From Epiperipatus broadwayi (taxonomy: Eukaryota > Onychophora > Udeonychophora > Euonychophora > Peripatidae): a stretch of DNA of 64,000 nucleotides. Location: positions 1,190,008-1,254,007 of the forward strand of contig JAQFVV010006232.1 of NCBI GenBank assembly GCA_028023455.1, given 5' to 3'. Both the position numbers and the translations under genes were made by a program. The stretch's first letter is position 1. Each line of letters starts with the position of its first letter. Positions 49,634 to 61,850 of this stretch are shown piece after piece. A model generated the notes under the pieces. That model was not told the origin of the DNA and searched no databases. It saw only the letters and a list, made by a program, of their open reading frames with translations.

Positions 49634-51076
49634 TGTAAAGTTTATTTATATACTTTGCAAATATATTGGCATTTGGTAAAAGCTAAAAAAGTAAATTTAG
49701 ATTTTTTTTTGATTAGTATAATTTTTGTTAAAACGTGCAATGAAAGTTAAAATTGTCATTCTTATTTTTTTTTTATCTAATTGGAAATAAAAATTGGAAA
49801 AAATAAATGACATGCAGATTACTAATCCAGATAAATTAAAAGAATTCCAAAAGTATAAGCTAAAAGAAAAATATTTTAGCAAATTAAAGATGGAAAAATA
49901 ATGCTAAAAAAAAAAATTAAGACTTTGTAATTTAAATTTAAGAGAGAGTGTACAAGATTGTTATCTTATATGTTGATGAAAAGACAAAAGAGTGTGCAGA
50001 AGTTTTATAAACTGGATCGTGATATAAAAAGGAGAGGACAACTTCAATCTGGGTCTTCTCTTTAACTTCTAGTTATGTCTCTGAAAGTTGGAGGTTTCCG
50101 CGAGCATAACCTGTGGCAAGAAATATACTTCTACACAGGTATGCCCCTTGCTGTACCAAGCTGTCATGCAAGCATGGAAATGGGACTTGTGAAGACCGCT
50201 TTTTGCAATAAAAGGGTCACTACAACTGTGTCTTTTCTTCAGCTATAGAATGGAACAATAATGGAAGATGCCAGCAGGAGAGACCAATGGAAATTCTCAT
50301 GATCTGGGATCCCATAAACCTACATGAACTTACCGGTAAGTTAAGAATAAATTTTCCTGATAGTGACTTAAAAGTTTGTAAACAATTATTTATCTAAGCT
50401 TAGACTACCATCCTGATATAGACTTTTCTTTTCGTATTCAAGAGACTTTCTAATAAAGAATTTTATACAAGATCTAGGAACATTATTAAATTGCTTTAAT
50501 TGTTTAATCTAACTGTTTTTGTTAATCGATTCATTATCTGGATTAGTGTGGGTGTACTTTCCTGTTTAGTTAATTCGTAATTTAACTTATAAATATTTTT
50601 AGTTTGTTAGAATAAAAGAGATTTTACTTTTATCAATCTTTTCATTGTGCGTTATTAATAATAGTTATTATTTTTTTTACTATTAAATTTATTATTAGTT
50701 TAATAAGATTTAAAATGAATTTACCTTGCCAATATGTTTAAACAAGCCCAGGAATAATAATCAAAAAGGAGAAAATAATTCTCGTTACGGTATGATGCAA
50801 TACTGATTAGTTTAAAAACATATTTTTCTTTTTTGTTTGCCAGATGCTATGTGATGGTTCAGTGGTTCTTGCAGAACTCTTGCACCTATCAAATAAATTA
50901 AAAGCTGATCTTGTTGATAGCATAATTCTCAACAATTACTACGCCGAGTTGATCAGGAAATATAGCTGTGTTTTTAGAATAGAAATACAACTTTCTTCTT
51001 TTTTGACATAGCTTGATTAACTCGCACACAGTTTATATTAGCATGTAGAGGCCTAGCAAAACATAAAACGTTATAA
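49634..51076 (+). repeat. Left LTR-like direct repeat with promoter and intron-like signals
   Basis: Carries a TATA box (TATAAAAA, 50023-50030) followed by a short open frame of 57 codons at 50075-50248 (starts MSLKVGGFREHNLW) and an AATAAA inside it. A GTAAGT donor at 50336 lies in the perfect palindrome aacttaccggtaagtt (50327-50342). A strong acceptor (tttttcttttttgtttgccag) ends at 50843, and an AATAAA follows near 50893. Taken together these could form a two-exon transcript with an intron of about 508 bases; this is inference from signals only. Confidence 0.6.
50023..50030 (+). promoter_or_regulatory. TATA box of the left LTR-like repeat
   Basis: TATAAAAA preceded by GA and followed by GG, about 45 bases before the first ATG of the short open frame. 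The same site is preserved in the right repeat. Confidence 0.5.
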
Positions 51077-51786
51077 TGGCTTACCCAACTAGGGCTTCGA
51101 TTTAACAACTACAACCTGAGATAAGTTGTAATGATAAAGAATGTTACAATGATGAGCCAAAGAAACTCACAGCCGGAAAATAAATAGTAATTTAAAAAAA
51201 AATTTATAAAAACTAACTAATTAAACCCTGATTATTAAAATATAAAAAATATTTGTTTAATATGACTTCCAGAAAGAAAAAATATATGTATATTTTTTGA
51301 TATGTCTAAAAAAAATACGATCGTGGCTGATGTAGACGTAAGTCACAAGTATTTGACCAGGTAGGCGGTTACTGAAGAGGGGAAAAACATAGCCCCGAGT
51401 CCTAGTATGCAATATATTAACATAAGACCACCTTTATATGCCCATCAGACTATTTCTAGCAGGGATACCAATAAAGGGGAAGGCGGACCAAGTTGTCATG
51501 AGCCTGTAAGACTCAAAACGATGAGCAACGCTCGTTTGTGCTTATAACTGGGGCTTCTTATCATTACTATTACACTAAAGCGGAAAGGACACAGATGAAT
51601 GTTGAAATATTTTCCATTCCCACCGTGTTAGACCTAAAAGTGGGTGTTAGAGCCGAATGTCGCTTGTGAATGAATCTACAGAATATATCAGCGTGCTAGA
51701 AAAAAAAAAGAATATGAATTTGAAAACTTAAGAATAAAATTAGTGTAAACCCCCATTTTATTTTTATCTCCTGATGCTGGTGGTAT
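51077..51786 (+). other. Core region of the LTR-type element
   Basis: 710 bases, richer in G+C than the flanks. It starts with the possible primer-binding site TGGCTTACCC (51077-51086). No long frame and no gag or pol motif was found in any of the readings tried. Confidence 0.55.
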
Positions 51787-53223
51787 TGTAATGTTTATTT
51801 ATATATGTTGCAAATATATTGGCATTTGGTAAAAGCTAAAAAAGTAAATTTAGATTTTTTTTTGATTAGTATAATTTTTGTTAAAACGTGCAATGAAAGT
51901 TAAAATTGTCATTCTTATTTTTTTTTATCTAATTGGAAATAAAAATTGGAAAGAATAAATGACATGCAGATTACTAATCCAGATAAATTAAAAGAATTCC
52001 AAAAGTATAAGCTAAAAGAAAAATATTTTAGCTAATTAAAGATGGAAGAATAATGCTAAAAAAAAAATTAAGACTTTGTAATTTAAATTTAAGAGAGTGT
52101 ACAAGATTATTATCTTATATGCTGATGAAAAAACAAAAGAGTGCACAGAAGTTTCATAAACTGGATCACGATATAAAAAGAAGAGGACAACTTCAATCTG
52201 GGTCTTCTCTTTAACTTCTAGTTATGTCTCTGAAAGTTGGAGGTTTTCGTGAGCATAACCTGTGGCAAGAAATATACTTCTACACAGGTATGCCCCTTGC
52301 TGTACCAAGCTGTCATGCAAGCATGCAAACGGGACTTGTGAAGACCGCTTTTTGCAATAAAAGGGTCACTACAACTGTGCCTTTTCTCCAGCTATAGAAC
52401 GAAACAATAATGGAAGATGCCGGCAGGAGAGACCAATGGAAATTCTCATGATCTGGGATCCCATAAACCTACATGAACTTACCGGTAAGTTAAGAATAAA
52501 TTTTCCTGATAGTGACTTAAAAGTTTGCAAACAATTATTTATCTATGCTTAGACTACCATCCTGATATAGACTTTTCTTTTCATATTCAAGAGACTTTCT
52601 AATAAAGAATTTTACACAAGATCTTGGAACATTATTAAATTGCTTTAATTGCTTAATCTGTTTTTGTTAATCGATTCATTATCTGGATTAGTGTGTGTGT
52701 ACTTTCCTGTTTAGTTAATTCGTAATTTAACTTATAAATATTTTTAGTTTGTTAGAATAAAAGAGATTTTACTTTTATCAACCTTTTCATTGTGCGTTAT
52801 TAATAATAGTTATTATTTTTTTTACTATTAAATTTATTATTAGTTTAATAAGATTTAAAATGGAATTTATCTTGCCAATATGTTTAAACAAGTCCAGGAA
52901 TAATAATCAAAAAGGAGAAAATAATTCTCGTTACGGTATGATGCAATACCGATTAGTTTAAAAACATATTTTTCTTTTTGTTTGCCAGATGCTATATGAT
53001 GGTTCAGTGGGTTCTTGCAGAACTCTGTCGCCTATCAAATAAATTAAAAGCTGATCTTGTTGATAGCATAATTCTCAACAATTACTAGGCCGAGTTGATC
53101 TGGAAATATAGCTGTGTTTTTTAGGATAGAAATACAACTTTCTTCTTTTTTGACATAGCTTGATCAACTCGCACGCAGTTTATATTAGCGTGTAGAGGCC
53201 TAGCAAAATGGAAAACGTTATAA
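51787..53223 (+). repeat. Right LTR-like direct repeat
   Basis: Second copy of the 1.44 kb repeat. TATA box at 52172-52179, the same 57-codon open frame at 52224-52397 (three amino-acid changes and some silent ones), palindromic GTAAGT donor at 52476-52491, acceptor ending at 52988. All signals are conserved between copies. Confidence 0.65.
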
Positions 53224-55606
53224 TATATATATATATTGTGAATATTCAGATTAATGATCAAAGTATTTTTAAAAAAAATAAAGAAGTTTGTTGATCTTGT
53301 TTGGTTTTTCTTTTGCTTGATAGATAGATAATGGAAGATCATGGAAATATAGATTTAAATTGATCACCACAGCAACCTAAAGCTTTTAAATAGTATTGTT
53401 TACTGTTGATTCCAGCTTTAAAATACTAAATTTGCTATAATCAAACTTAAGAAAAACATATGGGTAAATAAATAAATTTTGAAAACAATTCAGTACAATA
53501 TAAAAGTTTACTTAAATAGGATCGATATTATTTTACATATTTTATTTTTCTGTTAATGCAGTCACCATAGTAACATTATTACATATAGTTCAATGTTTTT
53601 ATGTCATATATATCTGTTTATAAATGAATTAAAAATTATCATTGTCATTAAAAAAAATATCTATGTAAATTATTTGTGTTTATAAAGTGAATAAAGGTTG
53701 TAATATCAATTTTGTATTTTGGTTTACAAATAATAGGAAAAATCTAATCGAATTTGGATTTAATTTCCATGTATCTTTTTCTCCAAACTTACATTACAAA
53801 CCATGCGAAAACTGTTGTAAAAAAATTGTTCGGCTTGAGATTTATTCAAGTATTTTCCAATGGTTGTTATGACACTAGAACGTTGGAAAGAGAACCTATA
53901 AATAGCCACCAAAAGACTATAAGAGTAGGCTATCATCTTTTTGTGATTGTCGCGAACGGACATATTTTCTAGGTTCTTACAAATAAAAGTTCTTCAATAT
54001 TTTTTTTTAACTGTTAAACCATAAAACAAATGAAAAAATAAACTTAAATTATCTGACCATTTGATCATTTGAATGGCAGTTGTGAAGGATTCCAAGGAAA
54101 ATGACAACAAAATGTGAGAAGGGAAACCTAAAAAAAATAAAAAAAATGCTTTATATAAAAATCGGCTATTTTTATTTTAAAACAAAGATATTTCTGGTTT
54201 AAAGTTTGGCGTGTAACTACCATTGGATTTGGATAAATATCATGTCACAAGCTAAGAAACATCTCATGATCAACTAGATTAATTTGCATAAAAAAGGGCT
54301 AATTAAATTGCACTCTATTCTTTGGAAAGGAAAAAGGACTGTTAGTGAAGCATTATGAAGTTCGACTTATCTTTTCTGAGAAATAAACTTCTCTTTGCGT
54401 CATAGAAACTGGTGATAAGTAAATTGCAATGGACAAATAAATAATGAAAACAGACAGACTCTTATATAGGGTATGATTTTTTTATATATATAAAAATGTG
54501 CGCATATTAATTTTTTTTTTTTTTTACATATATTTAAAAAGAATGATTTGTATTTTATTTAAATTATTCTTAGGAGTAATAGAGTTTAGAAAATAAAAAA
54601 TGATCGGAGAGATTCCTTTATTAATTACTGTATTTGAACTCTTGTCTAAGTATATATTAACACAATCTGATGTTGTTGTTGTTGTTTTATATATATATAT
54701 ATTTGATGGTTGCATGTATAAAATTAGTTTAACATATTGAACAGACAAGAAATTCAAATATATCGTATTATTTCATATTCATTTATCAGTTATTATTTTG
54801 ATAAACAAATAGGCTTCGATCTCATCCTATTTCACATCTTTGGTATCTGTTATATATAAATTTTTCAGTAAGATATCCAAAAGTCTCTCCATTCATTCAT
54901 TCAATTTTTTTTACATGTCGTTATTGTTTTCGCAACACATTTAGAGATACACATAGTAATTTTATCATTTTTATTTATTCAATCAATCTGAAATATAAAT
55001 TAATTTCCTATGTATTTTGTTATTAATCTTGCCAATTTTCTTTTATATAATCAAATAAATTGAGTGATTCAAATGACAAGACTCCCTTAATTTTTTATTA
55101 TTATTTGGATTGCATAAGATGATGTAGCTATTTAAATGACAAGGTTCAAACTCAGCTTGGTAAGTGAGCTAAATATAAGATATGGTATGTTTTGCATATT
55201 ATCATTTTATTTTATTCCCATATGAATTTTATATTTATATTTGCATTCGAACGTTATATATATATATTGTCATTTATCTTAGTTAATATTACAAAGTCAA
55301 TAATTTCATGTTTGTCTGATTCCGTCATAAAAATCTAAATAGAAATCTAAATAGAACGTACTTTATCGTTGGTTCAGAATAACTGGTCTTAGATCTTTTT
55401 TTTTTAAACTTTTCTAAAATAAAGAGTACAAACTTCATTGAATAGTTTAATTGAATATTATCTTTAAATTGGGATGAATCTAAGTTATAATAATATATTT
55501 TAATTATTGCCAACCAATTTTATATTCAATTGTTTAAGGATTCAAATAAATAAAATTAATACTCATAGGTGAATAAACATCCAATAGAAACTTAATATAT
55601 CTTTTA
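53224..55606. other. A+T-rich stretch, no gene seen
   Basis: A less A+T-rich segment at 53690-53975 is open in three overlapping frames on both strands without a domain. TA runs at 54687-54703 and 55256-55268. No supported gene. Confidence 0.5.
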
Positions 55607-56402
55607 TGTAATGTGGTTAGGCATTGTAGAGTTAGAAATGAGCTAATAGAGTGTTGATAATAAATTCTAGTGAAGTATTCTATTTTAACACATAAACGAA
55701 GCAATAATTAAGTGTCGCTTTGTTGGAAGATATGAATAAATTATTTATACATTACTTTATGGCTTCTTAGTAAACTAGATGTAGATTAACTTGCTTAAAC
55801 ATTTAAGTGAGTGCATAAGCTTTCAAAGTGTTTATAAAATGAGATAAAAACTAGTTGATTTCAATAGAAAATTATTAATTAGATATTAAAGTAGAAAGAA
55901 TTGTGTATCGCTTATTGAAACGAATGTTTATACTTTCTATTTAGCGTTCATTAATTAAACTAGATATATATTTGAGTCAAGTATTATTTTGTTTTAATAT
56001 TTAAATAGTGTCTATATGTAAAAATGTTTTGTAAAATACAATTATAGGTATTTAGAAGCTTATCTGTTAGGATAAAATGCAGCATCATTAAATAATGAAG
56101 TAGATTTAAATTACTACAATAATAATAGGTTAATAAAGTATATTGGAATCTGTTTTAGTTATTGATTGAATTTGATTTTCATTGGATTGCTAATCAAGTA
56201 GTTAGCCTAATCATATATTATTGTTTAGGGCAATGATATGTGAGTTCATTGCTCAGTGCAGTTTACTTTGTAATGTGATAGATTTGTTGATGTCTGGAGC
56301 AGATGATCTCTTTATTATTTTGTTTACATATAGCTTAAACTAGTTAGACTTTAATAGAGATTATTTGTGCTTTGTGATGGTTTATTACATAATGGCGACC
56401 CG
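55607..56402 (+). mobile_element. Possible LTR with primer-binding site
   Basis: TGGCGACCCG at 56393-56402 closely resembles primer-binding sites of LTR retrotransposons. It lies 3 bases after TTATTACA (ending 56389), a typical LTR end, and a TGTAATG at 55607 could be the matching start, giving an LTR of about 783 bases. Only about 100 bases of possible leader follow before a TA run at 56508, and no gag or pol is present. A remnant at best; the start is a guess. Confidence 0.3.
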
Positions 56403-58045
56403 ATTGAGCTAGACTAGATTAAATTAAATTAGATTTTAGATTTTTGATAAGATCAGATTGATCATCCTACCCATCACCAGCATTGATCAAATTCCATCAG
56501 TTACAATATATATATATATATATAGATGTATATTCCACAAATACAAATATTTCACAAATATATTCATTTACATTGTAATTTTTCTACCTTTAACCTTTAT
56601 ACAATCTTATTATCTAATTACAATTCTATAACATACCTATTCTTTATATTTTATTATTTCATTATAAAATCAATGTTTGATTATTTTAAATTTAAGATAT
56701 AGCATTTTATTCCATTACATACAATAATAGGAATATTAAATATCAGGTTTTCTTTCAATATTATATGACTTATACCTTATACTCTCATTTTTGATTTTGA
56801 TCTCATATATCAAATAAAACATTCACAAAACATCTCTTTTTGCATTTTTTTTTAATATTCTATTTGTTTTATTTTTTATTATTCTTGTAAGAAATTAACC
56901 TATCATCTCAATGTTTGAAAGTTTAGTTATTACCACTACTTACCTCTTTAATTCCTTTATACAATGTTTATAGCAGTGCAATTTTTCATGATAAAAAGTG
57001 TGGGCTCTTATAAAATTATAAGAATGACATCATGGACTAAGTGCAACTAAAGGCCATATATCATAGTGTCTAGCTTAATTTTCTATCACAGCTACTATTT
57101 CAAACTCTTACAGATTTTAGAAATGTCACTATCTATTGTATTATAAATATTCCAAGTTATTCTATACTTTGTCATATTTAACCTGAATAAACACATCCAC
57201 AACACTACATGATTTCTAATAGATATACTTTTCCATTTCAGTATTTAAAAATCTGTCACTCCTTCTGAGATACTTACATTGCATAAAATATAATACATTA
57301 CTTCTCTCATAATATCTAAACTTATTATTAACCCATTATAAAATACCAAGAAAACTAAAATCAAACAAATAGTTTTATAATAGAATTTATCACAAATATA
57401 ATATATGATTTATTTTTAATTTGTAAAGAGATCAATCATATACATCATTATACAAACATACTAATATTATAATAAATGAATTCAATTCTTTGTAATATAC
57501 TTTCATTTAAGTTTATATATTTTAAATATCACACGTCTTATCTGATTCTATGCTTAAAATTAGATACCAATATCTTATAGTTTATTAAATATTGCTTTTA
57601 ATTATAATAGTTTATAATTATTACTACTTATTTTTATAAATATCACCTCTTTCACATTATAAAATTATAATCAATATTTTATAAACAAAAAAATTAAATA
57701 TTTTAAATCTAACATGACATATAAAATAAATAATTTTGAATACTCAATACTATATTAATATTATAGCCAATTCAAATAAACAACACTGACAAAAAGTTTT
57801 CTTTAACTTTTTGAAATAAATAAAAAATCACAACACTTAGTTGGGAGCATGGTTTTCATGATGACATCAATCCCAATTGTTGCTTGGAGAAGAGAAATTT
57901 CTTTCCTTTTTTACTCTTCCCTCTGCAATTATCTCTATTACTTATATCATAATTTGAAAATATAAAAATCAAATTAGAATTATTTATCAACAATAATATA
58001 TTTTTGTAATATAAGTTCATCTTTCCTTCTGTGTGATTTATATGA
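56403..58045. other. A+T-rich stretch, no gene seen
   Basis: A TA run at about 56508-56524; otherwise no recognised content. Confidence 0.5.
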
Positions 58046-58059
58046 TTACTTACAATTTA

Positions 58060-59260
58060 TTATATATATTGAGCCGTGGCTCGAATATGTGGATTCGAAA
58101 CACCGGCCTCTTAGGCAGAGAAGAACATACTCGGAGAGTATGTATGCCCAAACGATAGCTATAAAGTATATAACTAACGTTACATTTCCAGGACATAACT
58201 TCTTCTCGACTGTTGAGTTCAACACCAAGTTCAAAGCACTTTTTTGTTTGTGTATAAACACGGGCGCCAGCTATCTATTCAAGGATGAATAAATAACACA
58301 CTTTAAGCAATGGCCACTAACTCAACGCCTAAATCCACGACTAGCTCAGCTGTTTGTAATCACTAATAGATTATACTTAATTAGTGATTAAAAGAATTAA
58401 TAAAAGAATTTGTTAAAAAGAATTGATAAAAAGAATTTGGTAAAAGGATTGATAAAAAGAATTGACCGACAAATAAAGTTTAATTTTAAAGATAATTTAT
58501 TAACTAACATTTATTTACTAAATTTAAACATTCTAATAAAACACACGCATATTTTAAATTAACATTTCTAAACTAGTTTAAATATTCTTGTTTACTTTCA
58601 TAACAAAACACTGGTATTTATCTAATTTAACTAATAATATTGATATAAGGATCATGCACATATTAACTCATGCACACACACATAATAATACTAAAGTATT
58701 ACATAGCATTTGAAATTTAATCACACACATCAATAGTTCATTTATGTATGATATCGAGTTCATATAATTAGACTCTTGGAGGATTCGCACGAATTAATGA
58801 AATGCAATGGCTATTATAGTATAACGAAAATAAGCAAATGTTTTACCTAGGATTTTGAATGTTGACGTAGAATTTTGTTCTTTGGAGGCTGCTTTTGGTG
58901 AGGATATTTCCATTATAAATGCTTACCAGCCGGCTGGGACGTTTTCTTGCTGAGTTTCCTGATTTTCACGATTATTGCTATCGGAGACAAATAGATAGTG
59001 ACGGAGATTTTCTAAGATGTTAAGCTGACATTATTTCACGGGCAGATCTGCTGTTTTCTCGGACATCTGGGCTGGAGGTGAACATGCGTTCCAAAATATT
59101 CTCAGCACTGCATTTTGTTTCTTAACTGACTCAATTAATTTCCGAACTGCACTCTCTCAATAATTCTGTGAACTGATTGCCTCAACTCAATTAATTTGTG
59201 GAATGAATTATTGTCCGATAAAAAAAAGTCTATTTATACTTGCGCCTTGTTGTCTTTCTG
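58060..59260 (-). other. G+C-richer islands with a minus-strand TATA box; possible LTR-type remnant
   Basis: Two less A+T-rich islands (58070-58340 and 58850-59280) flank an A+T-rich middle that includes a short tandem repeat (58389-58465). On the minus strand GCGCAAGTATAAATAGAC (near 59235) is a good TATA box. A frame of about 70 codons on each strand at 58046-58292 has no domain. It may be part of a retroelement or a host promoter; neither can be shown. Confidence 0.3.
58389..58465. repeat. Short degenerate tandem repeat (about 15 bp units)
   Basis: Units of the form aaaagaatt(g)(a/t)ta repeat about five times with small variations. Confidence 0.8.
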
Positions 59261-61850
59261 ATATCTCCGGCAAAGATCTGTTGTCAAATTCCTTATCAAT
59301 TAATCCTTTGATAAACGTGTTTTGGAAGATTGCTTAATTAGTAATAGCCATGCAGAGATGTTGTTTTATATTTTAATTAATAACCATTGCCGTGTTTTTT
59401 AATAATAATCTTCTTTAACTTTATAATAACATTTATTCTATTGTTGACAATCACACATATATACGGTCATATATTAGTTTTAACATTATTTTTTCTTTAA
59501 TTAAACTTGAATGAACAGAGATTTGTATGTTTTAACCCTTTAAATTATATTTTTACGAATACTAAAAAAAAACTATTTAATTCTTATCTTTTTCGAAAAC
59601 AAGCTGCAATAAATTCTTCAACATTTAATTTTATGTTTTTCTTTTATGAAAGATTACTTTAATAATAATTTTAGATAAAAATTATATGTGCCTATATCAA
59701 TATAGGTACAATATATATATTAAAAATTTTCTTTCTTTCTTTAAATTTCAATACATATACTTGTAGAATTAGAAATTCTAATATTCCTTTGAAACATCAA
59801 TATATAAATATTTGATAAATTATAACTAACTAAATTATATTGAAGTCAGTAACTATTAACTTTTCAATAAGATCTTAATCTGCATCATCTTCTTTTATGC
59901 AATTATCATCTTACCAATTTCATAAATAAATGCATGTCTTTAAATATTAATAGTCTTAATAAATATAAATACTTATTTTTATCACTAATAAAGATAAGAT
60001 TTAGCAGAAAATGTTTCCTATCATATGACATATAAAAATTATTAAGAAATAGTTTTCTTACATATTTCTTTCATTTTAAACAGCAAAAATATTTTAGTAA
60101 TATGCAGTTTCTATTGTTGCATTATATTTTATCCAAGTGAATGAAGTTCTATTCAAATCTTTATCACAAGTTTGTAGTATCAGCATATGTAGAGTACCAG
60201 TGAGGACAGTTCACTTTTTACTCCATGATGAAATTATTATCCATTTTAAAATTAATTTCCATGTATTTAAAATTATTATTTAACTTTTATTACTAAAAAA
60301 AAATAATAATAAATTTACACTTAAATTTTAGAAAAAGAAAATACGGTTTCCTCCACAAAAGATTTCTTGGAGTTTTTAATCACCTACTTATCCATATATA
60401 TATATATAGGTAAAATTTTACATTATCTGATTGATTAATTACCTTCAGATGTCTAGTTACAATGGATATTAATTACTGTCTACAATTTTAAAAATGAATA
60501 AAAACAAATATTAAATCAATATTTATCAATACAAAATTTAAATTATATTTTAATAAAAAAAGTTTATTTAAAATCAAATTTTAACATCTAAGTTTTATAA
60601 TTTACACTATTATTCTAATTATTGATTTTATGAACTTTTATAACATTTATATTATTAAAAGTAACATTTATTATATAAATAATAAACAAATTGACAACTT
60701 TAACAGAAAGTAAATTTCTTTATTATTAAATCAGTGTATGTGCACAGCTATTAACACACATCTCACTCCCATTTATTTTAACATTAAGTAAATAAGTTTA
60801 AAATTACAAATAAGTAACAATTTTCAAATTTATTATTAATAATTATAAGAAATATTAATTTTAATCATCATAATTATTGATTAAAGATACTTTACATTAT
60901 TTCAACTATTATTTACTTTCTTATTGCAAAAATAAATAGTACAATTTATAACTCAAAATTATAATTTATATAGATTATAACTATCTAAATATAAACTCAA
61001 ATTTAATACTTATAAAATGATTCATTTAACTGCTTCTATAAATTAAACAATAGCTTTTTCTATCAGTCATTACATAAAATTTAATTTTTTTACTATTATT
61101 GATCTTTAACAACATCCATATAATAACATAACAAATAGAAAGACTAATATATATATCATATGTAATATGTATACATGATTATATATGTATACTATAGTAA
61201 GTAGCTAATTTACTTTTCTATTTAAAATTGTTTAACATTTTTTCTTTTCATTTGAAAAAATAAAATAAAACAAAACTAAATTGCAAACTAATTTTTCTTA
61301 TTTCAACATATGTAAAAAAATATTGAAATTTCTAAGAATAGTTTTTAAATTTGATATCACAATATTCAAAACTTTCCCTACCCCATTCTTCCATCTGTAT
61401 CTATATTTTACTGCTTAAGAAACTATCATGTTTCAATACATATATTTTAAGGACAAATATCAATTTTTTTATAAACTAAGTCATCTATCTAAAATATTAT
61501 TGTGGTCTATAACTTTGGTATCGAACATAAATCTATTAAATATTGATTTAAAAATATTATTATGGTTTTAAATTGAAAGCAAAAAAAAATATCTATCTAT
61601 ACCAATGAGCCTTACTTAACTTTGATATCAAAATATTCAATATTTTTCCACTCTCTGTTACATATCTTAAAAAATTAGATGACTTACTGAAAACATTACT
61701 ATCCCATATGGGTTTGTCCCCTATTTCTTATTTATATAACAAGTTTGAAGCAATTCCAGTGCTATTAAATCTCAATTCTAAAAGTGATTCAAAAGTCTAC
61801 AAATAAACATACCAATCAACAAACAGATATTTTAATTTAAATAAAAACAT
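59261..61850. other. A+T-rich stretch, no gene seen
   Basis: TA runs at 60396-60410 and 61145-61160; no coding or repeat structure recognised. Confidence 0.5.

Larger units (their letters stand above)
49634..53223 (+). mobile_element. Non-autonomous LTR-type element: 1.44 kb direct repeats around a 710 bp core
   Basis: Two direct repeats, 49634-51076 (1443 bp) and 51787-53223 (1437 bp), agree at most positions (about 95% by eye). They flank a 710-base unique core with no long reading frame. Both repeats start TGTAA(A/T)GTTTATTTATATA and end CGTTATAA. Directly after the left repeat is TGGCTTACCC, a plausible tRNA primer-binding site. A purine tract before the right repeat is not convincing, and the end is not the canonical CA. 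Flanks are TA repeats, so target duplications cannot be judged. A large retrotransposon derivative lacking gag and pol is the first reading; a tandem duplication of a non-coding transcription unit is the alternative. Confidence 0.65.

Noticed and set aside
53687-53972. Three overlapping 61-72 codon frames
   Set aside because: Open on both strands in one less A+T-rich patch, with no recognisable motif.
58074-58110. Another tRNA-like B box (ggattcgaaac and its complement)
   Set aside because: No A box at the right distance and no acceptor pairing; probably a short chance palindrome.
58046-58292. Overlapping 71- and 67-codon frames on opposite strands
   Set aside because: No domain, no splice or promoter context that favours either strand.
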